DNA from: Altererythrobacter sp. C41
Lineage (GTDB): Bacteria; Pseudomonadota; Alphaproteobacteria; Sphingomonadales; Sphingomonadaceae
NCBI RefSeq assembly: GCF_016803135.1
Contig: NZ_JAEVFE010000003.1
Location: 1-64,000, forward strand
Length of the DNA: 64,000 nucleotides
Direction: 5' to 3'
Below, piece after piece: positions 1 through 8,071 of the stretch. A model generated the notes under the pieces. It had not been told where the DNA came from. It searched no databases and saw only the letters and a list, made by a program, of their open reading frames with translations. Within the stretch, counting starts at the first letter, position 1, and every line of letters begins with the position of its first letter. The position numbers were made by a program, and so were the translations under genes.

Positions 1-3000
1 CCATCACGGTCACCGGCACGAACGATGCGCCCGCTGCTGTTGCCGATAGTTATACGGTGGATGAGGACAATACGCTGACCATTGCCGCCGCGGCGGGCGT
101 TCTTGCCAATGACAGCGATCCCGATGGTGATGCGCTTAGCGCCCTGCTGGTCACCGGACCAGCGAACGGCACGCTGACGCTCAACCCCGACGGCAGCTTC
201 GTCTATACGCCGGATGCGAACTATAGCGGAACGGACAGTTTCACCTACCGCGCCAACGACGGGACCGACTCCGGTACCCCGGTGACGGTAAACCTCACGG
301 TCAATTCGGTGAACGACGCCCCAGTCGCGAACGACGACAGCGGCACCGCAAGCGAAGATTCAGCCTTGACGGTCAGTGCCGCAACCGGGCTGCTCGCCAA
401 TGACACCGATATCGACGGCGGTGCGCTGACCGTCGGTTCGGTCAATGGCTCCGCCGCAGACGTCGGATCACAAGTAACGCTCGCGTCGGGTGCACTGCTG
501 ACCGTCAATGCCGACGGATCGTACACCTACGATCCGAACGGACAGTTCGAGGCTTTGCGTCCCGGCCAAACCGGCACCGACAGCTTCTCCTATACGGTGT
601 CGGACGGCGATTTGACCGACACGGCGACGGCTACGATCACGATCGAGGGTGCCAACGAGGCACCCATGGCCGGTGACGACGCATTCACGATGACCGGCAA
701 CACGCCGATCACGTTTACCGCCGCGCAGTTGCTCGGCAACGACAGCGATCCCGATGGATTGGCGTCCAGCCTCAGCATCACGGGTGTCAGCGCCGGAACG
801 AATGGTTCGGTGGTCGACAACGGCGACGGGACTTACACGTTTACGCCGACGACCGGCTATCAAGGCGCTGCCTCCTTCTCCTATACCGTGATGGATGCGG
901 ACGGCAGTACGGATACCGGAACTGTAGATCTCACGGTCTCTGGCCAGGTCTGGTACGTGAACAGTGGCTACGATGGCTCTAATGGTGCCTCGGACGGCTC
1001 ATACTTGCGCCCGTATACCCAGCTCACGCAACTGAACGGCGGAAATGGCGACGGCAGCACCAACGACGACGTTGACGGTGCCGGCGATACCATCTTCATC
1101 GCCGACGGCGGCGGGACTTATACCAGCGGCATCACGCTGGAGGAGGGCCAGACGCTTTACGGTGATGGACAGGCCTTCACCGTCAATGGAATCGACATCG
1201 GTCAGAGCGCGTCGAACAGCACGATCAACGCATCCAGCGGCGTCGTGGTGACACTCGCGAGCGATAACACGATCAGCGGCGTCAATCTTGTTGGCAGCGG
1301 CACCGCCACCGGATTGTCAGGCACCAATTTCGGCACGTTGACGATCGGCAACTCCAGCATCGACACGGTTGACCAGGCAATCAGCCTCACCACCGGCACG
1401 GTCGCCGGCACCGGCCTCACATCGACCAATTCAGACGGAGGTGGGAGCAATATTTCCCTCAGCGGTGTGGCCGGAAACCTGGACTTGGGTACCGGCACGC
1501 TCGCCAATGCGACCGTTGGGGCCAACCTCAATGTCAGCGGCGGCACCGTAAACGTCACCTACGACGGTGCGATCACCCAGGCTCAGGCGGGATCGACGGT
1601 ACTTGTCATCGGAGGCCATTCCGGCACGCTTGATCTCAACGGCAATATCACGGCAACGAATGGAGCCGGGCTCCAGTTCAACAATGCCGATGGCACTTAC
1701 AACATCAATGGCTCCGCCAATACGCTCAACGGCGGTAACGCCGGCGTTGATATTCTGAACGGTTCGAACGGCACCTTCAATTTTGCCAACATGACCCTCA
1801 CGCACAATGCGGCAGGTGATGCGTTCGTGGTGAACGGAACGTCGGCAATCCCGACGAATGCCAACATCACCTTCAACGGCAGCATCACGGATAATGACGG
1901 CAACGCAGTCGTGATCAATGAACACGATGCAGGGACCATCACCTTCCAGAACGGATCGATAAGCTCGAGCGGCGTCAATGCATCCGGCATCGACGTGACC
2001 AACAGCAGCGGCGGTACGGTCAACTTCAATGGCGCGACGACGCTCAACACGGGCGCTAACGCCGCCGTCACGCTGACGAACAACACGGGCGCCACCGTCA
2101 ACTTCGCGTCGACCGGCACCGGACTGGATATCACCACCACGACTGGGGCGGGCTTCACCGCGACTGGCGGCGGAACGGTGACTCTGACCGGCGCCGGCAA
2201 TACGGTGCAAACGGCTTCCGGCCGCGCGGTCGAGATCGACAATGTCACAATAGGAGGCGCCGGCGTCACGTTCCAAAGCGTGGGTGTGACGGACGGCACC
2301 GCCAGCACGGGCATCGTCCTGCGCAACGCCGGGTCGGGTGGGTTCACGATCACCGGTACCGGATCTACAGCCGGCTCGGGCGGTACTATCAACAGCATCG
2401 ATAGTGGCACCGACGGCTCTGCCACGCAGGGCTCGGGCATCTATCTCGACAATACGGGTAACGTTTCGCTGTCCAACATGGCCTTTACCGGCAACTTCGC
2501 CAATTTCGGCATCCGCGGCGTCAATGTGAACAATTTTACGCTGCGCGATTCGACCATGAATGGGGCGGACGCTGATGATGGCGGGTTCGGCAACAGCAAT
2601 GCTGCCGATGAGGGCGCGATCAGCTTCGACAACCTGACCGGAACCGCCTTGTTCGAAGGCAACAACCTGTCCGATGGCCACGAAGACAACATCAGAGTGG
2701 TCAACAACAGCGGTACGCTGAACATGACCGTTCGCGACAGTGTCAACAACGTCGCGGTCATTGGACGCAATGGGACCACGAGCGGCAATGACGGCATCCT
2801 CGTCACCGGTTCGGGTTCGTCCGATATTACGCTCCTCATCGACGGCGTCGATTTTGCCGGCTCGCGGGGCGACATCGTTCAGGTGGATGCCAGCAATACC
2901 GCAACGCAGAACGTTACGATCCGCAACAGCACCATGCACAATCTCCACCAGGACATCGTGTCGGGTGGGGGCGGCATTTCGCTTGGCTTGTCTGCGGGGA

Positions 3001-4517
3001 CGGGCGCTGGGCCGAGCGTTACCTACAATATCGAGAACAACAGCATCCGCGGCGCTGAAGGCAACGCCATTCTGGTGAGCGCGATCGGGCCCGCTGGCCA
3101 TATGAGCGGCACGATCCTCGGCAACACGATCGGCAACAACGACGGGGTCCACAGCGCAAGCCAGGCGGACACGGGATCGAGCGCCGGCGGCAACGGGATC
3201 CTGGCACGGGTGGAAAAGGGACCTGGTGGAGGCACGTTGAGCCATTCCGTCAGGATCGAAAACAATAACATCGGAGATATCGCGTCCGGAGCTGGCGTGT
3301 ATCTTGTCTCGAACGGCGCTGGCGACAGCAGCGGTACCGCACGCCTTGAAGCGGCTATTCGGGGCAATACCATCGACGAACTCGGCGAATTTGCCCTTGG
3401 CGGCATCTACGCGCAGACGGGAGGTACCGGCACCGACGATGGATTGCTCGGCGTCGATATCGAAGACAACACCATCAACCTGACCGGTGCGACTGGTGCG
3501 TTGGCGGGCATTGCCTTTGATGACATCTCGCCAGACGCGCAGTTCTACTTCCCCGGCTATGGCGGACCGTATGACGACCCCTCGCTCGAGGCCTTCCATA
3601 CCGGGCCGGAAGGAAACATCATCGATGTGACTGGCACGTTCGCTGTGCCCGTGGCCACCTTGCAAACAGGCACTTTCGCCAATGGTTCTGCATTCGTGCT
3701 CCCGGCCCCGCTTATGGTCGCTGCCGGGCAGGTCCCGGCGGGGCTCGGCGTCACCGCAGCGCAGGCGGACATCGATGCAGTTCGCGAAGCGGCAATCCAG
3801 CGGTGGATCGCAGCTGGAGCCACCGAAGAACAGATTGCCGCCATGCAGGCCGTTGCGATCACCGTCGCGGATCTCCCGGGCGGTTACCTCGGCCAATGGA
3901 CTGCAGAGGGTATTCGAATCGATAGCGATGGCGCGGGCTTTGGCTGGTATGTCGATCCAACGCCTGAAGGGGACGGCGAGTTTGCCATCGCCGAGGGGAG
4001 ACTGGTCGCGACTGCAGATGGTGGTGCGGCAGGCAAGCTCGATCTCCTCACGGTCCTTACCCATGAACTCGGTCACGTTGCCGGCCTAGACGACGTCTAC
4101 GATCCGGGTAGCGAGGGTGAACTCATGTTCGGCTTCCTTGCGCCAGGCTCGCGCTATCTGCCTGACGCCCAAGAGGCCTCCGATCCGCGGTTTGCGCCGT
4201 CCGGGCAAGATAATGCGCCCGTTGCCGACATCACGCCGCTTATCGCGCAGCTCTTTGACGAGGGCTTCTCCCATTTCCGGGAAATCGACGGCGTTTCATC
4301 GATCACGCCTGAAGGCGGTCTTCCGGATCGGCTGGATCGCCTGGGCCTGAACATGGATGATCTGCTTGCGAGCGTGGCTGGCAGCACGCCCCCCGCGAAC
4401 GAGAACTCGCCCTCGGAAGAAAGTCTTCCTGCTGGCGCTTACGACTGGGCGAGCCCCAGCTACATGCCGGTGCAGGATTTGATGGAGAATTCCTTTGCGG
4501 ATGCGAGGGTTCTGTAA
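1..4517 (+). CDS. Giant cadherin/VCBS-repeat, beta-helix protein with C-terminal metalloprotease-like motif (5' partial)
   Basis: The reading frame is open from base 3, so the N-terminus lies outside the window and no start can be assigned. About 1,500 residues are visible. Up to about base 950 there are tandem Ig/cadherin-like VCBS repeats with recurring NDxDxDG and TDSFxYxxxDG motifs. From base 951 a glycine-, asparagine- and threonine-rich right-handed beta-helix-like region runs to about base 3600. The C-terminal part carries HELGHVAGLDD at 4062-4094. This is a metzincin-like HExxHxxGxxD motif with Asp where matrixins have the third His. No RTX nonapeptides or sortase signal are visible. 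The family pattern suggests a secreted or surface adhesin; whether the protease-like end is active is unknown. Confidence 0.85.
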   Translation, partial: ITVTGTNDAPAAVADSYTVDEDNTLTIAAAAGVLANDSDPDGDALSALLVTGPANGTLTLNPDGSFVYTPDANYSGTDSFTYRANDGTDSGTPVTVNLTVNSVNDAPVANDDSGTASEDSALTVSAATGLLANDTDIDGGALTVGSVNGSAADVGSQVTLASGALLTVNADGSYTYDPNGQFEALRPGQTGTDSFSYTVSDGDLTDTATATITIEGANEAPMAGDDAFTMTGNTPITFTAAQLLGNDSDPDGLASSLSITGVSAGTNGSVVDNGDGTYTFTPTTGYQGAASFSYTVMDADGSTDTGTVDLTVSGQVWYVNSGYDGSNGASDGSYLRPYTQLTQLNGGNGDGSTNDDVDGAGDTIFIADGGGTYTSGITLEEGQTLYGDGQAFTVNGIDIGQSASNSTINASSGVVVTLASDNTISGVNLVGSGTATGLSGTNFGTLTIGNSSIDTVDQAISLTTGTVAGTGLTSTNSDGGGSNISLSGVAGNLDLGTGTLANATVGANLNVSGGTVNVTYDGAITQAQAGSTVLVIGGHSGTLDLNGNITATNGAGLQFNNADGTYNINGSANTLNGGNAGVDILNGSNGTFNFANMTLTHNAAGDAFVVNGTSAIPTNANITFNGSITDNDGNAVVINEHDAGTITFQNGSISSSGVNASGIDVTNSSGGTVNFNGATTLNTGANAAVTLTNNTGATVNFASTGTGLDITTTTGAGFTATGGGTVTLTGAGNTVQTASGRAVEIDNVTIGGAGVTFQSVGVTDGTASTGIVLRNAGSGGFTITGTGSTAGSGGTINSIDSGTDGSATQGSGIYLDNTGNVSLSNMAFTGNFANFGIRGVNVNNFTLRDSTMNGADADDGGFGNSNAADEGAISFDNLTGTALFEGNNLSDGHEDNIRVVNNSGTLNMTVRDSVNNVAVIGRNGTTSGNDGILVTGSGSSDITLLIDGVDFAGSRGDIVQVDASNTATQNVTIRNSTMHNLHQDIVSGGGGISLGLSAGTGAGPSVTYNIENNSIRGAEGNAILVSAIGPAGHMSGTILGNTIGNNDGVHSASQADTGSSAGGNGILARVEKGPGGGTLSHSVRIENNNIGDIASGAGVYLVSNGAGDSSGTARLEAAIRGNTIDELGEFALGGIYAQTGGTGTDDGLLGVDIEDNTINLTGATGALAGIAFDDISPDAQFYFPGYGGPYDDPSLEAFHTGPEGNIIDVTGTFAVPVATLQTGTFANGSAFVLPAPLMVAAGQVPAGLGVTAAQADIDAVREAAIQRWIAAGATEEQIAAMQAVAITVADLPGGYLGQWTAEGIRIDSDGAGFGWYVDPTPEGDGEFAIAEGRLVATADGGAAGKLDLLTVLTHELGHVAGLDDVYDPGSEGELMFGFLAPGSRYLPDAQEASDPRFAPSGQDNAPVADITPLIAQLFDEGFSHFREIDGVSSITPEGGLPDRLDRLGLNMDDLLASVAGSTPPANENSPSEESLPAGAYDWASPSYMPVQDLMENSFADARVL

Positions 4518-4603
4518 CGCTCCGCCTCAGCGCCAGGAAACCGAAGTCGCGCTCATCCGGCAGGTAACAGGCGCGACATTGAAAAAGGTATGAACTGATT
4601 TCG

Positions 4604-4894
4604 ATGTCCAACACCGAATGCATCGGCTGGTCCGATTTTGCCGGCAGGGAAGGGAGGGCTTACACTCTCCAGGCGGGCGGGGATCTGCACGAAGTGACAC
4701 TGGAACACGCCAAACACCTGGGCGGAGCAATTCGGGCCGGCGGTTCTTTCCGTCTCGCATTTCGGGGGCCCTGCGAACCGGTCCTCCCCCAGGCTGTCTA
4801 TCGGCTCCAGGGAGAGGATTTCGACGGCGAAATCTTTCTGGTGCCGATCTCCCGCGATGACACCGGGACGCTCTACGAAGCGATCTTTAACTAA
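4604..4894 (+). CDS. DUF6916-like small protein
   Basis: A 96-residue protein ending in a conserved pattern: FRGP near the middle, VLPQAVYRLQ, then IFLVPISRDDTG and YEAIFN at the C-terminus. As far as I can recall this matches the DUF6916 family, short proteins found beside microcystin-dependent tail-collar genes. There is no signal peptide and no membrane segment. It lies 86 bases after the giant protein. Its stop overlaps the stop of the convergent acetyltransferase by three bases. The function is unknown; the family assignment is from memory of its C-terminal signature. Confidence 0.75.
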   Translation: MSNTECIGWSDFAGREGRAYTLQAGGDLHEVTLEHAKHLGGAIRAGGSFRLAFRGPCEPVLPQAVYRLQGEDFDGEIFLVPISRDDTGTLYEAIFN

Positions 4895-5394
4895 GTCGGA
4901 CGCGGGGTGGCCCGCAAGAGATCATAAAGGCCACGGTCTTCGATGACCTCGAAGCCCAGCCGATCGTAAAGCGTTCGCGCCGGGTTGTTCTTCTCGACAT
5001 GGATGGTGACCCCTTTGCCGCGCCGGTCGGCGTGCGCGAGAACGTCGGTCAGGATCGCTCCTCCCACCCCGCCACCCCGGAATTCCGGGAGGAGGGTGAT
5101 GTCCACGATGTGGAGATCGGTCTCCCCTTCGTACCAGTAAAGGCGCCCGATCGCCTGACCGGCTCGCTCGACGATCGACCATTCGGCGTTCGCGAATGCT
5201 ACCTTGTAGTGGGCGTGCTGCGCCTCGTGCTGCTGTTGCAGAAAGGCCTGCTGAAGCTCTGGCGGCCAGCCCGTTCGCGCAACCTCTTCCTGGCGCGTCG
5301 ACGCATAAAGTCGGGCAAGAAAGGGCAGATCCTGATCGTCAACGAGCCTGAAGGTCAGCTCGAACCGCGCGGCGGACCGCAACGCGAAAGCCAC
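4891..5394 (-). CDS. GNAT-family N-acetyltransferase
   Basis: A 167-residue single-domain GNAT acyltransferase. The acetyl-CoA pyrophosphate-binding loop is visible as RGGGVGGAIL, following the beta-4 strand DITLLPEF. The C-terminal NNPARTLYDRLGFEVI pattern is typical of motif B. The substrate cannot be told from sequence. It is transcribed in the same direction as the upstream Tat-signal protein with only a few bases between them. Both belong to the tail-collar cassette, so its target may be a product of that cassette (inference). Confidence 0.85.
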   Translation of the reverse strand: MAFALRSAARFELTFRLVDDQDLPFLARLYASTRQEEVARTGWPPELQQAFLQQQHEAQHAHYKVAFANAEWSIVERAGQAIGRLYWYEGETDLHIVDITLLPEFRGGGVGGAILTDVLAHADRRGKGVTIHVEKNNPARTLYDRLGFEVIEDRGLYDLLRATPRPT

Positions 5395-5398
5395 TGCG

Positions 5399-5830
5399 CT
5401 AGTTCAGCACTGCAATCATTCTGCGCGGCCACTCGGGTGCGGAATGGGTCAGAAGCAGGTCGAAATCGCCGCCTTCGCGATGATTCATTCGGTAAATTCG
5501 GGCCGCTGCAAGCGGCTCGCCGCGCTTCACTTCAAAAGTGGTGACAAATGCCGATGGCCGCAAATTCTGCGGCCGCCCGGGATGTTCGGGAAATCGCCGC
5601 ACATCGACAAGTTCAAGCACCTCGCCGGAATCGACCGTGAAGAAAGACCCTTTCTGCAGCGACCAGTCATCGGCCGTCGCCGATGCCAGCGGGACTCCCC
5701 GGCGCCCGTCCCCAGTCGGACGCAACTTCTGCTTGAGCTCATCGACGCTCATGAAAAGAGGTGCAGAGCCTGCGCCGGCGGTCGCCGTGCCGGCCAGCCC
5801 AAGGATCATCATCCGCCGCGAAAACGCCAT
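5399..5830 (-). CDS. Exported small protein, possibly DUF6916-related
   Basis: The chosen start gives 143 residues beginning with a Tat-like or Sec-like signal (SRRMMILGLAGTATAGAGSA); an upstream in-frame ATG at 5863 would add 11 residues without improving the signal. The mature part ends FDLLLTHSAP...RMIAVLN. This loosely echoes the other small protein of this cassette, with a beta-rich body and a terminal FN/LN, and resembles secreted proteins seen next to tail-collar genes. No catalytic motif is recognisable. It is divergent from the first tail-collar gene, with about 200 bases of shared upstream sequence. Confidence 0.65.
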   Translation of the reverse strand: MAFSRRMMILGLAGTATAGAGSAPLFMSVDELKQKLRPTGDGRRGVPLASATADDWSLQKGSFFTVDSGEVLELVDVRRFPEHPGRPQNLRPSAFVTTFEVKRGEPLAAARIYRMNHREGGDFDLLLTHSAPEWPRRMIAVLN

Positions 5831-6036
5831 TTCCCCATACCCCCGATTGCGGCCGGGCCCCAACCCCGGCGTGGTCGCATCTTGCCCAACTGCAAACCGC
5901 TTACCAGCATTTTCTGCAAATCCGGCTGCAGATGACCTTACAACCTTGCCAAGAACTCACGCGACCCAACATTTTTCTACTGGAAGATGCTGGTGGGCTG
6001 TCATATGCATCGACGATTAAAGGGGGGAATTCAGTA

Positions 6037-6534
6037 ATGGCGGAGCCGTTTCTGGGTGAGATTAGGCTCACCAGCTTCAATTTCGCGCCAAAGGGCTGGG
6101 CCATGTGCAATGGCCAATTGCTCCCCATCAATCAGAACCAGGCGTTGTTCGCCCTCTTCGGAACGACGTATGGGGGCAATGGACAAACCAATTTTGCGCT
6201 GCCGGATCTGCGAGGGCGCGTGCCTATGCATCTCGGCAGTGGCTTTATACAGGGACAGCGGGGCGGCGAGATTGCCCATACCCTGACCAGCCCCGAACTG
6301 CCGACGCATACCCATCCCGCCCAGGCGTCGACGACGGACGGCGATGCTCCCATTGCCACGGGAGGGCGTCTGGCATCTTTCAACAACGGCTATGGCGCAC
6401 CGGCCAATGTGGTTGCCTTGGCGCCGGCCACGATCTCCAGCGTCGGCGGGAGCCAGGCGCATCTCAACATGGCGCCCTACCTGGCCCTGAATTACGTCGT
6501 CGCCCTTCAAGGCATCTTCCCTTCGCAGAACTGA
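6037..6534 (+). CDS. Phage tail collar / microcystin-dependent protein, copy 1
   Basis: A 165-residue protein with the full tail-collar signature: N-terminal GEIRLTSFNFAPKGWAMCNG, then QLLPINQNQALFALFGTTYG and LPDLRGRVP. A central HTHP segment is followed by a C-terminal NMAPYLALNYVVALQGIFPS. The start at 6037 follows an AAAGGGGGGAA ribosome-binding site and matches its two paralogues. Longer in-frame extensions upstream lack family similarity. Family members resemble the short tail-fibre tip domain of phages. Chromosomal triplets like this one have no established role. Confidence 0.9.
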   Translation: MAEPFLGEIRLTSFNFAPKGWAMCNGQLLPINQNQALFALFGTTYGGNGQTNFALPDLRGRVPMHLGSGFIQGQRGGEIAHTLTSPELPTHTHPAQASTTDGDAPIATGGRLASFNNGYGAPANVVALAPATISSVGGSQAHLNMAPYLALNYVVALQGIFPSQN

Positions 6535-6544
6535 CGAGGCGCAC

Positions 6545-7060
6545 ATGGCTCAACCTTATGTTGGCGAGATCAGGATGTTTGCCGGCAACTTCGCGCCGGC
6601 AGGCTGGCTGTTCTGCGAAGGCCAGCTGATCCCGATTTCCGAGAATGAAACACTATTTCAGGTAATCGGGACGACCTACGGAGGGGACGGTGAGTCCACC
6701 TTCGCGGTCCCGGACCTGCGCGGCAGGCTTGCGCTCCACTACGGCAGCGGTGGCGGCTCTTCATATATAATCGGCGAGACGGGCGGGGCCGAGCAAGTCA
6801 CGCTCACGGTCAATCAGATTCCTACCCACACCCACCAGATGCTTGCTTCCACAAGCACCGGCACCCAAGGGTCAGCAGCGGGTGCAATTCCCGCGTCGGG
6901 CTCGGGCATTTCCCTGTATCGGCCCGCGCCGGCCAATCAGGCGATGGCAGCCGATGCAGTCCAGCCTATCGGCGGAAGTCAGCCTCACGACAACATGCAC
7001 CCTTATCTTTGCGTAAGTTACATCATTTCGCTGTTCGGGATTTTCCCGTCGCCAACTTGA
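6545..7060 (+). CDS. Phage tail collar / microcystin-dependent protein, copy 2
   Basis: A 171-residue paralogue starting ten bases after copy 1. It keeps GEIRMFAGNFAPAGWLFCEG, QLIPISENETLFQVIGTTYG, VPDLRGRLALHYG, the PTHTHQM segment and a C-terminal YLCVSYIISLFGIFPS. The conserved FAPxGWxxCxGQLxPI block and the GDG-F-LPDLRGR block are those of the tail-collar domain. The three copies diverge most in the central region after the THTH motif, which in phage fibres is the part that varies with ligand. It is surely co-transcribed with its neighbours. Confidence 0.9.
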   Translation: MAQPYVGEIRMFAGNFAPAGWLFCEGQLIPISENETLFQVIGTTYGGDGESTFAVPDLRGRLALHYGSGGGSSYIIGETGGAEQVTLTVNQIPTHTHQMLASTSTGTQGSAAGAIPASGSGISLYRPAPANQAMAADAVQPIGGSQPHDNMHPYLCVSYIISLFGIFPSPT

Positions 7061-7073
7061 GAAGGTTTGCCCG

Positions 7074-7601
7074 ATGGCTGATCCGTTCGTCGCCGAGATC
7101 CGTATCGTCGGCTTTAATTTCGCTCCCACGGGCTGGGCGTTCTGCAATGGCCAGCTGATGCCGATTTCCCAGAATACGGCGCTCTTTTCATTGCTCGGAA
7201 CCATGTATGGCGGCGATGGAAAGAGCACGTTCGCGCTCCCCGACCTGCAAGGTCGGGCCGCAATGATGCACGGCCACGGACCTGGTCTCTCTATTCGTGA
7301 TCAGGGAGAAATTGGCGGTGCCGAGACGGTAACGCTGCTCCAGTCCGAAATTCCCGCGCACAGCCATACGATGCAGGCAAGCGGCTTTCCCGCCAGCGCG
7401 AGTCTCGCAGCCACGGGCCACTCGCTCGCGCGCAGCACGGGCGGCTCTGCCTATGATGCCCCGCCTGCGGGCGCGGCAGTCGGGATGGCGGGACAGGCCT
7501 TGTCCACTGCAGGTGGCAGTATGCCGCACAACAACCTGATGCCCTATCTCACGATGAACTTCGTAATCGCGCTGCAAGGCGTGTTCCCACCGCGCTCTTG
7601 A
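7074..7601 (+). CDS. Phage tail collar / microcystin-dependent protein, copy 3
   Basis: A 175-residue third paralogue, 13 bases after copy 2. The N-terminal block AEIRIVGFNFAPTGWAFCNG and LPDLQGRAAM are conserved, as are the PAHSHTM segment and the C-terminal NFVIALQGVFPP. Cysteine is kept in the GWxxCxGQL motif in all three copies. No other phage structural, lysis or packaging gene is present nearby, so this is not a prophage remnant in the usual sense. Confidence 0.9.
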   Translation: MADPFVAEIRIVGFNFAPTGWAFCNGQLMPISQNTALFSLLGTMYGGDGKSTFALPDLQGRAAMMHGHGPGLSIRDQGEIGGAETVTLLQSEIPAHSHTMQASGFPASASLAATGHSLARSTGGSAYDAPPAGAAVGMAGQALSTAGGSMPHNNLMPYLTMNFVIALQGVFPPRS

Positions 7602-7681
7602 TCTCCCACCACTGACGCAAAACCCGAAGAGGTTGGCCCATCCGGAACCAGTGGCCGAGCGCACGTGTTCCTGGTGAAACG

Positions 7682-8053
7682 ATGCGAAGGATGGTCGTGG
7701 CGCTCGAGGACGATATCTATACGACGGAAGAAGGGTTCTGGCTCGCGGGCGAGGATCACTTTCTCGCGCATGTCGATGAGCAGTGCCTTCTAGTCTTTCC
7801 GCAGGCAGGTGAGATGCATGGCGTTCACTCGCGCGAGGATGTGGCGGCGACGGCGACACCTTCGAACAGGTGGCGGGACCTCGAGATATCGCACCGCCAG
7901 TTCCTGCAACTGACGCAGGATGCGGTCATCATCAGCTACCGTGCCGATGCGACCCGTGCCGACGGCGAGCCCTACGCGGCTCTGATCGGCTCGACTTATG
8001 TACGCCGAGAGCGGGGGTGGAAGCTGGCGGCGCACCAGCACTCGCCTGTTTGA
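7682..8053 (+). CDS. NTF2-like (DUF4440-type) protein
   Basis: A 123-residue protein with the fold pattern of SnoaL/DUF4440 proteins. It has an early EEGFWLAGEDHFLAHVDEQC helix-strand region and a middle RDLEISHRQFLQL. A late hydrophobic strand VIISYRADATR precedes the terminal GSTYVRRERGWKLAAHQHSP. The last motif (Y-x-R-x-x-x-W-K-x-x-x-x-H) is characteristic of the family. Members are small enzymes or binding proteins of mixed function, so no specific role can be given. A second in-frame ATG three codons downstream is an equally possible start. Confidence 0.75.
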   Translation: MRRMVVALEDDIYTTEEGFWLAGEDHFLAHVDEQCLLVFPQAGEMHGVHSREDVAATATPSNRWRDLEISHRQFLQLTQDAVIISYRADATRADGEPYAALIGSTYVRRERGWKLAAHQHSPV

Positions 8054-8071
8054 TCACACGGCCGCGCGGCC

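Noticed and set aside
1431-4076. 881-codon open frame on the minus strand
   Set aside because: It is antisense to the repeat-rich giant gene, consists of arginine- and valine-rich low-similarity sequence, and has no recognisable domain. The plus-strand frame shows clear repeats and a protease motif.
4604-7601. Prophage or contractile injection system
   Set aside because: Only tail-collar domains are present. There is no sheath, tube, baseplate, terminase, integrase or attachment site in the surrounding sequence.
8060-8071. GGCCGCGCGGCC palindrome between convergent genes as a terminator
   Set aside because: It is a 12-base perfect palindrome with no loop or U-run, which is common in GC-rich DNA, so it does not qualify as an intrinsic terminator.
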